Assembly (NCBI GenBank): GCA_004558975.1
Contig: SFZB01000022.1
Span: forward strand, 1-16,999
Direction: 5' to 3'
DNA length: 16,999 nucleotides
Source of the DNA: a bacterium
GTDB taxonomy: Bacteria; Bacillota; Clostridia; Oscillospirales; CAG-272
Position numbers and translations under genes: made by a program. Each line of letters opens with the position of its first letter. The first letter of the stretch is position 1. This document shows, one piece after another, positions 1-6,168 of the stretch. The notes under the pieces were generated by a model. It was not told the origin of the DNA and did no database searches. It was given only the letters and a program-made list of their open reading frames with translations.

Positions 1-47
1 AGCAACAGAAGTGCCAGCAGGAGCGAGCCTTTTTTCATGGTTTTCAT
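1..47 (-). CDS. 5' end of a probable secreted or lipoprotein gene (partial)
   Basis: Only the first 15 codons lie in the window; the gene runs off the left edge. The visible peptide begins MKTMKK and continues into a leucine-rich hydrophobic run (GSLLLALLL), which is the start of a typical Gram-positive signal peptide. A good ribosome binding site (AAAGGAGAT, plus-strand positions about 54-62) sits 7 bases upstream of the ATG. No cleavage site or lipobox is inside the window, so secreted protein and lipoprotein cannot be told apart. Function unknown. Confidence 0.6.
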   Translation of the reverse strand, partial: MKTMKKGSLLLALLL

Positions 48-155
48 GCAAATATCTCCTTTCGGTATCGATACATTTGCACCTAAAAGATGACATCATT
101 TTAACCATAAAATTCTGCGATGCCGTTACCATCCTATGAATAAGTTGTAAAATTC
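48..155. other. AT-rich leader upstream of the left-edge gene
   Basis: This 108-base non-coding stretch lies between the DUF4830 gene terminator and the left-edge gene. It is clearly more AT-rich than its surroundings and must hold the minus-strand promoter of the left-edge gene. I see only weak candidates (TTGAAT and TAGGAT near 131-158, or TAAAAT near 80-90), none with convincing spacing. Confidence 0.3.
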
Positions 156-182
156 AAAAAAGGGTGAGCCTTTCGCTCACCC
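156..182 (-). terminator. Rho-independent terminator overlapping the DUF4830 stop codon
   Basis: On the minus strand a perfect 8-bp stem GGGTGAGC / GCTCACCC encloses a GAAAG loop and is followed by TTTTTT. The TGA stop codon (177-179) lies inside the first arm, so terminator and stop codon share bases. Confidence 0.85.
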
Positions 183-662
183 CGGATCCGCTTCGAGTCC
201 CCGCACGAATCCCATCGGATCCGCAGAACTGATATCCCCCGCGATCACCCTGCCGCGCCAGACGATCAGATTGGCATACACGCGTCCCTCATAGTCCGGG
301 TAGTTGGTAATCTCATACGTATAGCGCGTCACTTTTTTCTTACGGTAGCGGGTCAGGTCGAGCCCCTGATCCTTCTGGATCTCGTTATAGCCGAGCAGCA
401 CACGGTCGAACGTCTCCGGCAGGGTAAAGCTCTCCTCCTCGACGACCTCCCCGGTCGTTTTCCATCCCAGATCGGTGAGGAGCTTCAGGCGATCCTCATC
501 CGTCTTGACACGCGAGAAACTGACCGTCTCGACCGTCTCCTCCGGCGGCACGATAGCAGCCCCGGCATCCGCGATGACCGCGACCCCGAACAGAATAGCG
601 AGTGCAAGACACAGCACCCCGGCGAAGCGGACGGTCTGCGCCCGCACCGTGCAAATAAACAT
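177..662 (-). CDS. DUF4830 domain protein with N-terminal membrane anchor or signal
   Basis: A 161-residue protein read from the ATG at 662. An in-frame GTG at 677 would add five residues, but the G-rich Shine-Dalgarno-like GGTGGGGG is better placed for the ATG. Residues about 10-36 are hydrophobic (FAGVLCLALAILFGVAVIA), a signal peptide or membrane anchor. The rest matches what I remember of DUF4830: a tract with LGW near the start, then LPETFDRVLLGYNEIQKDQG, a basic RYRKKKVTRYTYEITNYP tract and the closing NLIVWRGRVIAGDISS. The family is common in Clostridia and has no established function; these proteins usually sit outside the membrane. It is preceded by a possible sigma-E promoter, which would make it a mother-cell sporulation protein, but that is inference. 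Its terminator overlaps its stop codon. Confidence 0.8.
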   Translation of the reverse strand: MFICTVRAQTVRFAGVLCLALAILFGVAVIADAGAAIVPPEETVETVSFSRVKTDEDRLKLLTDLGWKTTGEVVEEESFTLPETFDRVLLGYNEIQKDQGLDLTRYRKKKVTRYTYEITNYPDYEGRVYANLIVWRGRVIAGDISSADPMGFVRGLEADPG

Positions 663-693
663 AAGCTCTACCCCCACCGGTCAGAAGTAGTAC

Positions 694-722
694 ACTCTAT
701 GCCGAGGCGGCGCGCGATATGC
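694..722 (-). promoter_or_regulatory. Candidate sigma-E-type promoter for the DUF4830 gene
   Basis: The minus strand reads GCATATC (722-716), 14 bases, then CATAGAGT (701-694). Against the remembered sigma-E consensus (KMATATT, 14-15 bases, CATACAHT) this is 6 of 7 and 6 of 8 with correct spacing. The start point would fall near 687, leaving a leader of about 25 bases that contains the ribosome binding site. No comparably good sigma-A promoter is present. Found by eye. Confidence 0.4.
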
Positions 723-750
723 AAAAAGCCGGGCGGTCACCCGCCCGGCT
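723..750 (-). terminator. Rho-independent terminator of the Cys-rich peptide gene
   Basis: The arms AGCCGGGCGG (727-736) and CCGCCCGGCT (741-750) form a perfect 10-bp stem with a 4-base loop. On the minus strand it is followed by TTTTT. It lies 18 bases beyond the stop codon of the 32-residue ORF, which supports that ORF as a real transcribed gene. Confidence 0.85.
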
Positions 751-768
751 CTCTCCCCGTCCTGTCGG

Positions 769-867
769 TCAGTTGTTGCAGCAGCAGCACAGGACCACGA
801 TGATTGCCAGGATGACAATCCATGTACAATTATCGTCGAACAGGTTGCAAAGGCAGTTACCGTTCAT
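769..867 (-). CDS. 32-residue cysteine-rich hydrophobic peptide
   Basis: The ORF starts at the ATG at 867 and ends at the TGA at 769-771, giving 32 residues. It opens MNGNCLCNLFDDNCTW, passes through a hydrophobic stretch (IVILAIIVVL) and ends CCCCNN, with seven cysteines in total. An excellent ribosome binding site (AGGAGGG) lies about 7 bases upstream, and a strong terminator follows the stop, so it is an independent unit. Peptides of this form (NCxCNLF...NCTW, hydrophobic segment, Cys run) recur in Clostridia and are often labelled 'chorion class high-cysteine HCB protein 13'; that name says nothing about function. It could be a single-span membrane peptide or a small cysteine-crosslinked structural protein. 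A sigma-K-like promoter upstream hints at a spore role (inference). Confidence 0.8.
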   Translation of the reverse strand: MNGNCLCNLFDDNCTWIVILAIIVVLCCCCNN

Positions 868-908
868 ATGCTTCCCTCCTACAATTTGCGGCTTTCGCCG
901 TTCAACAG

Positions 909-937
909 TATCTTATGAGGGAAGCGCATGATGTGTG
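909..937 (-). promoter_or_regulatory. Candidate sigma-K/E-type promoter for the Cys-rich peptide
   Basis: The minus strand contains CATAAGATA (917-909), a full match to the remembered sigma-K -10 form CATAnnnTA. A CAC element (937-935) stands 17 bases upstream, compatible with the loose sigma-K -35 (mAC). The predicted start near 902 gives a 35-base leader with the AGGAGGG site. No good sigma-A promoter is seen between hprK and this ORF. The consensus is short, so chance matches are possible. Confidence 0.35.
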
Positions 938-941
938 AAAA

Positions 942-1883
942 TCAGGAGTTGAGATCGAAGCCCATGGACTCCATCAGGCGGCGGTTAAATTCCTGCGCCG
1001 TGTTATGTCCGAGTTTCTTAAGACGCAGGTTCATCGCGGCGACCTCAATAATAATGGAGAGGTTACGCCCCGGGCGCACGGGAATGACAATCGACGGAAT
1101 CTCGATACCGAGGATTTCGGTCTTCTGCTCGTCGATACCGAGGCGGTCGTACATTTTTCCTTCCTGCCACGGTTCCATGTTGATGATGAGGCTGATTTTC
1201 TCCGTCTCTTTGACGGCACCCATACCGAACAGACGCCGCACGTCGACAATACCGATCCCGCGGAGTTCGACAAAGTGACGAATGAGCTCGGGCGCCTGCC
1301 CGATGAGCGACTTCGCCGATACACGCTTGATCTCCACGGCATCATCCGCAATCAGTCGGTGCCCGCGCTTGACAAGTTCGATCGCCGTTTCGCTCTTACC
1401 GATGCCGCTGTCGCCGAGGAGCAGGATCCCCTCGCCGTAGACCTCGACCAAAACCCCGTGATGCGTGATGCGCGGCGCCAGCTGCGTATTCAGGAACGCA
1501 ATCAGGCTCGCCATAAAGTTACTGGTCTTTTCCTGCGTCCGCAGCAGCGGCACTTCATATTTTTTCGCCATTTCGAGCATCGGTTCCGGCGCGTCCAGTC
1601 CCGTGGAGATCACGACGGCGACCGGGTGATGCGAAAAGAACGCCTCCAGCGTCTCTCGGCGCTCCTCCGATGTCTCGCGCTCGAGATACAGGTGCTCCGC
1701 TTTGCCGATGATTTCGATACGCTCTTTTTCAAAGTAGTCGTAAAACCCCGTGAGCGGAAGCCCCGGGCGATTGACTCTCGCGACAGTAATCAGTATCTCC
1801 TCGGGAGGGCGCACCGCCACGAGCGTTTCCAGCGAAAGTTCAGAAATGACTTTATCCAGCGATACGTTATAGATGTCTTCCAT
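942..1883 (-). CDS. hprK: HPr kinase/phosphorylase
   Basis: A 313-residue protein of normal HprK length. In Bacillota this bifunctional enzyme phosphorylates HPr on Ser46 in response to fructose-1,6-bisphosphate and removes the phosphate again, setting CcpA-dependent catabolite control. An N-terminal domain (about 1-130) is followed by the catalytic domain. The conserved RITHHGVLVEVYGEGILL leads into a Walker A motif GDSGIGKS (157-164), then RLIADDAVEI with the acidic pair, and the HprK signature ELRGIGIVDV (206-215). The ATG at 1883 has GGGAGAG upstream. The gene stands alone, divergent from the PrsA-like gene, not in the common hprK-lgt arrangement. No terminator is evident directly after its stop, so some transcription may run into the Cys-rich peptide gene. 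Confidence 0.96.
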   Translation of the reverse strand: MEDIYNVSLDKVISELSLETLVAVRPPEEILITVARVNRPGLPLTGFYDYFEKERIEIIGKAEHLYLERETSEERRETLEAFFSHHPVAVVISTGLDAPEPMLEMAKKYEVPLLRTQEKTSNFMASLIAFLNTQLAPRITHHGVLVEVYGEGILLLGDSGIGKSETAIELVKRGHRLIADDAVEIKRVSAKSLIGQAPELIRHFVELRGIGIVDVRRLFGMGAVKETEKISLIINMEPWQEGKMYDRLGIDEQKTEILGIEIPSIVIPVRPGRNLSIIIEVAAMNLRLKKLGHNTAQEFNRRLMESMGFDLNS

Positions 1884-1916
1884 ATGGTATTTCTCTCCCG
1901 AAAAGCAGTTTTTCTC

Positions 1917-1925
1917 ATTTTAGCA
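1917..1925 (-). promoter_or_regulatory. Extended -10 promoter of hprK (candidate)
   Basis: The minus strand has TGCTAAAAT, an extended -10 element (TGn plus TAAAAT), 33 bases upstream of the hprK ATG. The -35 region (TTTTCT at 17-base spacing) is poor, as is usual for extended -10 promoters. Confidence 0.45.
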
Positions 1926-1973
1926 CATTCTACAACAAAAGAAAAGAGATTTGTACATCGCGCGACGCCGTTG

Positions 1974-2003
1974 TTCACATTTTTTTAACAAATAGATTAT
2001 ACA
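1974..2003 (+). promoter_or_regulatory. Candidate sigma-A promoter of the PrsA-like gene
   Basis: TTCACA (1974-1979), an 18-base spacer, then TATACA (1998-2003), in an AT-rich stretch 30 bases upstream of the ATG at 2033. A second register, TACAAT (2000-2005), overlaps it. It diverges from the hprK promoter. Confidence 0.45.
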
Positions 2004-2032
2004 ATATTTCTATCATTTTTCGGGGGCAAACC

Positions 2033-3118
2033 ATGAAACACTGCTTTTGGCGCTCGCTTGCCGCGCTTTTTCTCTCGCTCGTCCTGTTGTTTCTGCTCTG
2101 TTCCTGCGGGAGTGACGGATACCGCGAGGTAAAATCCAAGAGTGCCTGGCGCAAGACGATCCTCACGGTCGGCGGAGAGGACGTCAGTTTTGAACTGCTG
2201 CGTTTCTATTTCTTCCGTCACACGGCGGAGGCAGACAACGGTGACACCTCCGTTTGGACGGGTGACGGAGCCAAGGCGCTGACGGAACAGGCGCTGAAAA
2301 GTGCCGTCCGTGACATTTGCGATCTTTACGCCGTCTTTGCCCTATGTCGGGACTGGAATATTGACCCCCGGAGCGACAGCATCGACGCCGTCGTGAATCA
2401 ATACGTCAAAATCGACGTAGACGGCGGAGCACTTGACGGCAGCACGTCGGTGGGCGGCTTCGGAGGGGATTATGACGCGTACCGCAGGAGCCTCTCGGAA
2501 ATCCATTCCACCGACACCGTCAATCGCCTGCATTACCGCTATCTTGCCTGCCTGTCCTCCCTGTATTCGTATATTGTACAGAACGGCGCGGAGGGCAAAA
2601 TTCCTGCCGTGGAAGAGGCTGACCTCCGATCGTTCCTTGAGGGTGACGACTGCGCGCACGCCAACTATGCGTATATCGGAAAATCCTCCTATCCCGACGC
2701 CCGTGCTGCGGCGGAGGAGCTCTACGGCAAGATGAAAGCCGTTGAGGGCGATCTGAACGCTCTCGCGAGTCTGGTCAAGGGGTATCACTTTACGGGCAAT
2801 CCGTACAGCGGTGAATATTACGGAAGATACGCAACCGACGCGACCGACAAGGCGCGGTACAACACGATCTTCTCCCTCTCGGTCGGTGAAGTCAGTCTGC
2901 CTGTGGAGACCGACGACGGCTATTATATCTATTACGGAATGGCAAAAGACGCGAGCGTTCTTACAGGAGAGAGTGCCGATAACATCCGTTCCCTCTACTT
3001 AGAAGAATCCTATATCTACAAGCCTCTTGCCGAGCGGGCGGAAAAACTCGCGACCGAGGTCGTGTACAAGCCGGATTACGCAAAACTCACTTACGCAAAA
3101 CTTTCGGAGGAACCATGA
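2033..3118 (+). CDS. PrsA/SurA-like foldase lipoprotein
   Basis: A 361-residue protein with a lipoprotein signal peptide: a basic start, a hydrophobic core, and a lipobox LLCSC with Cys25 as the lipidated residue. The mature protein begins with a segment typical of PrsA-type extracellular foldases (ILTVGGEDVSFELLRFYFF). It ends with a region like the last strand of the parvulin rotamase fold (SLSVGEVSLPVETDDGYYIY, about 280-300). The intervening rotamase domain is degenerate, so isomerase activity is doubtful and a chaperone role is equally likely. It would act on the outer face of the membrane on exported proteins. A GGGGGC ribosome binding site precedes the ATG. The gene overlaps its downstream neighbour by ATGA, so the two are probably translationally coupled. 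Confidence 0.7.
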   Translation: MKHCFWRSLAALFLSLVLLFLLCSCGSDGYREVKSKSAWRKTILTVGGEDVSFELLRFYFFRHTAEADNGDTSVWTGDGAKALTEQALKSAVRDICDLYAVFALCRDWNIDPRSDSIDAVVNQYVKIDVDGGALDGSTSVGGFGGDYDAYRRSLSEIHSTDTVNRLHYRYLACLSSLYSYIVQNGAEGKIPAVEEADLRSFLEGDDCAHANYAYIGKSSYPDARAAAEELYGKMKAVEGDLNALASLVKGYHFTGNPYSGEYYGRYATDATDKARYNTIFSLSVGEVSLPVETDDGYYIYYGMAKDASVLTGESADNIRSLYLEESYIYKPLAERAEKLATEVVYKPDYAKLTYAKLSEEP

Positions 3119-3636
3119 ATACCCCTTTTGAAGACGAATCGCTGTTACCGTTCGATCGTATCAAAACGTCCCTGCGCGTCACGGGCTATTACGCCATCAT
3201 GCACCAACGTCTGCATGAAGCCTTCGGCGATCGCGTGCATTTTTCGCAGACGAAAGTCCCGTCCCATGTGACGGTAAGCGCGGGAGAATACGCCCTCTCC
3301 TTCACGGCGGCGCTCTCCGCGCGACTGCTCCTCCTGCTCGGCGAATCGGAGCGCATGAATGTTGCCCTCACATCGGATGCCGATGATATTCTGCTCACCT
3401 TTTCGGGTGTCCCGCAGGTGCCCGAAGCCGTCCACCGTTCGTTTGCCGCCTATCAGACGCTTTTTGCCGATGTGGCGGAAAAAGGCGGTTTCGTCAGTAC
3501 CCTCGCGGGAGAGGGCGACGCTCTGACGATTACAGTGACGCTCCGCCGGACTGTCGGCTCGCCCGACGCCGTACATCAGGACTTCGTCTTCCCGGAATGC
3601 GAACCGTTTGCGGACGCACTTGCCTACCCGATCTGA
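3115..3636 (+). CDS. Unknown cytosolic protein coupled to the PrsA-like gene
   Basis: A 173-residue protein whose ATG overlaps the TGA of the upstream gene (ATGA) and has GGAGGA four bases before it. It has no signal peptide or membrane segment. Residues about 1-45 (FDRIKTSLRVTGYYAIMHQRL and what follows) look helical and the rest alternates strand and helix. The tract ALSARLLLLLGESERMNVAL followed by TSDADDILLTF vaguely recalls a histidine-kinase-type ATPase fold, but the N, G1 and G2 boxes are absent, so I do not assign it. A terminator follows about 50 bases downstream, so it closes a two-gene operon. Being cytosolic, it would not meet its lipoprotein partner directly. Function unknown. 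Confidence 0.75.
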   Translation: MNTPFEDESLLPFDRIKTSLRVTGYYAIMHQRLHEAFGDRVHFSQTKVPSHVTVSAGEYALSFTAALSARLLLLLGESERMNVALTSDADDILLTFSGVPQVPEAVHRSFAAYQTLFADVAEKGGFVSTLAGEGDALTITVTLRRTVGSPDAVHQDFVFPECEPFADALAYPI

Positions 3637-3685
3637 CAAGAGACTTTGTCCGTTTTGCGGACAGATCGAAATACGTAAACACAGG

Positions 3686-3714
3686 ACAGCCGCGCCTCCG
3701 TGCGGCTGTTTTTT
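3686..3714 (+). terminator. Rho-independent terminator of the PrsA-like operon
   Basis: The arms ACAGCCGCGC (3686-3695) and GTGCGGCTGT (3700-3709) form a 10-bp stem with one G-T pair and a CTCC loop, followed by a T run to 3714. Confidence 0.88.
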
Positions 3715-3814
3715 GTTTTCCTGTGCAAAACGCATTTTTTGATCAAAAAGAAAATGAAAACTTCCTTTTATCCCGGCAAATGACAGCCACCGAACAGCAT
3801 CTTTTCCAAGGACT

Positions 3815-3858
3815 GTCTCACATAGTTTCCCGTCTCAGAGACACGCTATGTGTGAGAC
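3815..3858. repeat. Nested inverted repeats in front of spoIVB
   Basis: An outer inverted repeat GTCTCACATAG (3815-3825) pairs with CTATGTGTGAGAC (3846-3858), differing by a 2-base bulge. A second palindrome GTCTCAGAGAC (3832-3842) lies inside it. The unit GTCTC/GAGAC therefore appears four times in 44 bases. The block ends five bases before the spoIVB ribosome binding site. It has no T run, so it is not a normal terminator. It may be an RNA structure, a protein-binding site or a small mobile-repeat remnant. Confidence 0.6.
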
Positions 3859-3877
3859 CCGAAAAGGAGCGAAAACC

Positions 3878-4957
3878 ATGAAAAAAAAGACACTTCTGCG
3901 GCTGACAGCCGTTTTACTGACCGTCATCCTCTTCTCGCTCGTCACCCTCACGGTGAGCGCCGACCGAGGACTGCCCGTGTTGCAGGGCGAGGTCAAAGCG
4001 AGGATTCCCGAGCTCTTTGAAGTCAAGCAGGAAGCCTCGGTCAATTATCGGAAATATCAGGTCGGCGGCGACCCGTTCGGCGTCCGGCTCTTCGGCGGCG
4101 GGATCGTCGTCGTGGGAATCTCCGACGGTGACTGCCCCGCTAAGGCGGCGGGCATCGAAAAGCGCGACATCGTGCGATGCGTGGGCGGCACCGAAGTACA
4201 GACGGTCGAAGAGTTGACCGCGGCGATCGAGGCATCCGACGGGAAACCCATCACGCTGACGATCGACCGTGGCGGCGAGGAACGTCAAGTCACCCTCACG
4301 CCCGTGAAAGATGAAAAGGGACATTACCGCATTGGCATCTGGATCCGCGACAATGCCGCCGGCATCGGAACCATGACCTTCCTCGACCCGGATACGGGGG
4401 CGTTCGGGGGGCTCGGACACGGGATCTGCGACGGCAACACGGGCGAACTTCTCCCCCTGACGCGCGGCGCCGTTCTGCCCGCCGAGATCAGCGAGATCGT
4501 ACGCGGTGCGGAAGGCACGCCGGGTGAATTGCGCGGGACGCTCGGCGGAGAGAAGGTCGGCACGATCTTAAAAAACACGGACAAAGGTGTGTTCGGCGTT
4601 CTCGCGCGCATCCCGCAGACCGGTGAAGTGCTGGAGGTCGGAAGCCGCGCAAGCGTGCGTGCCGGCGCGGCGACACTGCGATGCAGTCTCGGCGGCGAGG
4701 GGATGCACGACTACCGAATCGAGCTCTCGGATATTGCCCGCGACAACTGCGGCGTCAAGTGCTTCGCCATCCATGTGACCGACCCGGCACTCATCGAAAA
4801 GACGGGTGGGATTGTTCAGGGGATGTCGGGCAGCCCCATCATTCAGGACGGGAAACTGATCGGTGCCGTGACGCACGTGCTCATCGGCGACCCGACACGC
4901 GGCTATGGTATCTTCCTCGAGAATATGCTCTCCGAACTGCCGGACACGCTCTCCTGA
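3878..4957 (+). CDS. spoIVB: SpoIVB sporulation serine peptidase (S55)
   Basis: A 359-residue protein from the ATG at 3878, chosen because AAGGAG stands 9 bases upstream; an in-frame ATG at 3848 lies in the palindrome and has no such site. A signal or anchor segment (about 5-28) is followed by a PDZ domain (about 70-145, with GGIVVVGISDGDCPAKAAGI) and an S55 peptidase domain. That domain contains FGGLGHGI (probable catalytic His181) and GIVQGMSGSPI (probable nucleophile Ser317). In Bacillus, SpoIVB is made in the forespore, crosses to the intermembrane space, and cleaves SpoIVFA to activate pro-sigma-K processing. It is somewhat shorter than the Bacillus protein (about 426 residues). It is not next to recN or spo0A as in many Bacillota; sigG lies 2 kb away. 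I found no convincing forespore promoter. Confidence 0.93.
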   Translation: MKKKTLLRLTAVLLTVILFSLVTLTVSADRGLPVLQGEVKARIPELFEVKQEASVNYRKYQVGGDPFGVRLFGGGIVVVGISDGDCPAKAAGIEKRDIVRCVGGTEVQTVEELTAAIEASDGKPITLTIDRGGEERQVTLTPVKDEKGHYRIGIWIRDNAAGIGTMTFLDPDTGAFGGLGHGICDGNTGELLPLTRGAVLPAEISEIVRGAEGTPGELRGTLGGEKVGTILKNTDKGVFGVLARIPQTGEVLEVGSRASVRAGAATLRCSLGGEGMHDYRIELSDIARDNCGVKCFAIHVTDPALIEKTGGIVQGMSGSPIIQDGKLIGAVTHVLIGDPTRGYGIFLENMLSELPDTLS

Positions 4958-4990
4958 CGGAATGCCCGCCACGCGAAAAGACTCATTTCA

Positions 4991-5018
4991 CAAAAGACCG
5001 CCTTCGGGCGGTCTTTTG
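4991..5018 (+). terminator. Rho-independent terminator of spoIVB
   Basis: A perfect 12-bp stem CAAAAGACCGCC / GGCGGTCTTTTG with a stable TTCG tetraloop. The T run is part of the second arm. Because the sequence is self-complementary it can also end transcripts on the other strand. Its GACCGCC core recurs in the terminator at 6125-6153. Confidence 0.88.
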
Positions 5019-5087
5019 CCGCAGACAGCCGCGCCGAAAACGCGCCGCCGCAGGCAAAGAAAAACGAACGAATTATAGCAACAATTG

Positions 5088-5116
5088 TTGACATTCCGAT
5101 AAGAGACGCTTATAAT
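5088..5116 (+). promoter_or_regulatory. Perfect sigma-A promoter of the membrane protein gene
   Basis: TTGACA (5088-5093), 17 bases, TATAAT (5111-5116): full consensus with optimal spacing. The start point would be near 5123, about 36 bases before the ATG. Confidence 0.88.
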
Positions 5117-5158
5117 GCACTTGGTAACCAATCCTATTCTTAACGGAAAGGCAACTCT

Positions 5159-6115
5159 ATGATCTTTCTCATCTCCCTGCTTGCGATCCTGCAATCCTTC
5201 GTCGGCAGTTACACCGTGTATGCGATTTATCAGCGCATACAGGCATCCAAGCCGGTAAACGACCCCTATCAGATGGTGCACGGCACGACCGCGAATCCCC
5301 CGGACATCGCGTTAATCATCTTCTGCATCGTACTGCTCATCGGGCTCGGCTTCCTCGTCGCCAAGTTGCGCGGGTTTGATGCGTTTCTCGGTGTAGGTAT
5401 CGCCCTCGAGGTAGTCCTCGCACCGATTGCCGCCGTGCGCCCCATCATCGGTTTCATCATGCGTCTGGTTTTCAAGGCAGAGATCGACGTCAGCATGTAC
5501 AGTTACAACGAAGCGCTCGATGTCGTCATCGGCTATCTCTTCTACGTCAACCTCGACACAGACGGCGAAGTCTCGCGGGTGGCGAACTTCTTCACCCAAC
5601 TGCTCATCTGCCTGCCGGTCATCGCCGGGGCGGCTTACTGTGCCTACCGCCTCATCAGCGGCGCCGCAAACTCCTGCGCGGACGACAACCCCCTCACCAT
5701 CTATTTCTGGATGATGGGCTCCACTTTCATGCCCTTCCTCTACTGCACCATCCGCAAACAGCCGACCGAGGTCATCACGGGCTTTGACCCGCATTATAAG
5801 TTCAAAAATCAATACACCGGCATAGAAGCCACAACGACCAGCGACGATCTGCTCTATCCGACCGTTGAAGCGAGAAGCGCGGGGTGGGAACACGTCAGCG
5901 GTGGCTATACCAGCGCCTACACCGCCCGTTTCATCTTCACCATTCTCCTTAGTCCCGTCCTGCTATTCACACAGGCGGTCGGGGTCATCATCGCTTTCAT
6001 CAGCATCTTCTGCCCGCACATCTATTCCTGCTACGGCATGGTCGACTTCGACGATGTGCCCGTGCCGTTCCTCCAGCGTATCTTACATTTCTTCTTCTCG
6101 TTTGTCATTGTCTGA
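5159..6115 (+). CDS. Unknown polytopic membrane protein
   Basis: A 318-residue protein with GGAAAGG 8 bases before the ATG. Hydrophobic segments at about 2-24, 49-69, 77-105, 146-166, 181-197, 257-287 and 303-318 suggest six or more membrane spans. A hydrophilic part (about 200-255) contains FDPHYKFKNQYTG and many aromatic and threonine residues. I do not recognise the family. It has its own consensus promoter and is closed by a palindromic terminator shared with sigG, so it forms a single-gene unit between spoIVB and sigG. The perfect sigma-A promoter argues for strong vegetative expression and against a purely sporulation role. The ATG at 5159 fits the promoter distance well. Confidence 0.8.
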   Translation: MIFLISLLAILQSFVGSYTVYAIYQRIQASKPVNDPYQMVHGTTANPPDIALIIFCIVLLIGLGFLVAKLRGFDAFLGVGIALEVVLAPIAAVRPIIGFIMRLVFKAEIDVSMYSYNEALDVVIGYLFYVNLDTDGEVSRVANFFTQLLICLPVIAGAAYCAYRLISGAANSCADDNPLTIYFWMMGSTFMPFLYCTIRKQPTEVITGFDPHYKFKNQYTGIEATTTSDDLLYPTVEARSAGWEHVSGGYTSAYTARFIFTILLSPVLLFTQAVGVIIAFISIFCPHIYSCYGMVDFDDVPVPFLQRILHFFFSFVIV

Positions 6116-6124
6116 CAGATGCAT

Positions 6125-6153
6125 AAAAAGACCGCCCGCGGGCGGTCTTTTTT
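6125..6153. terminator. Palindromic bidirectional terminator between convergent genes
   Basis: AAAAAGACCGCCCG (6125-6138) is followed directly by its exact complement CGGGCGGTCTTTTT (6139-6152). The central bases must open to form the loop. A and T runs flank both sides, so it serves the membrane protein gene (+) and sigG (-). Confidence 0.9.
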
Positions 6154-6168
6154 CGTTTCGGTTCCGTA

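Noticed and set aside
889..900. Small hairpin CGGC-GAAA-GCCG in the leader of the Cys-rich peptide
   Set aside because: Only 4 base pairs and no U run; too small to claim as a terminator or regulator.
1005..1988. A 327-codon open frame on the plus strand opposite hprK
   Set aside because: HprK motifs are complete on the minus strand; the plus-strand translation is low-complexity and basic.
3736..3749. 14-base palindrome TTTTTGATCAAAAA
   Set aside because: A simple A/T palindrome just after the terminator; no associated promoter or second copy, so likely chance in an AT-rich spacer.
3798..3827. Possible sigma-G promoter of spoIVB (GCATC-18-CATAGTT)
   Set aside because: About three mismatches to the short consensus, and it overlaps the palindrome; too weak to call, although a sigma-F or sigma-G promoter is expected somewhere here.
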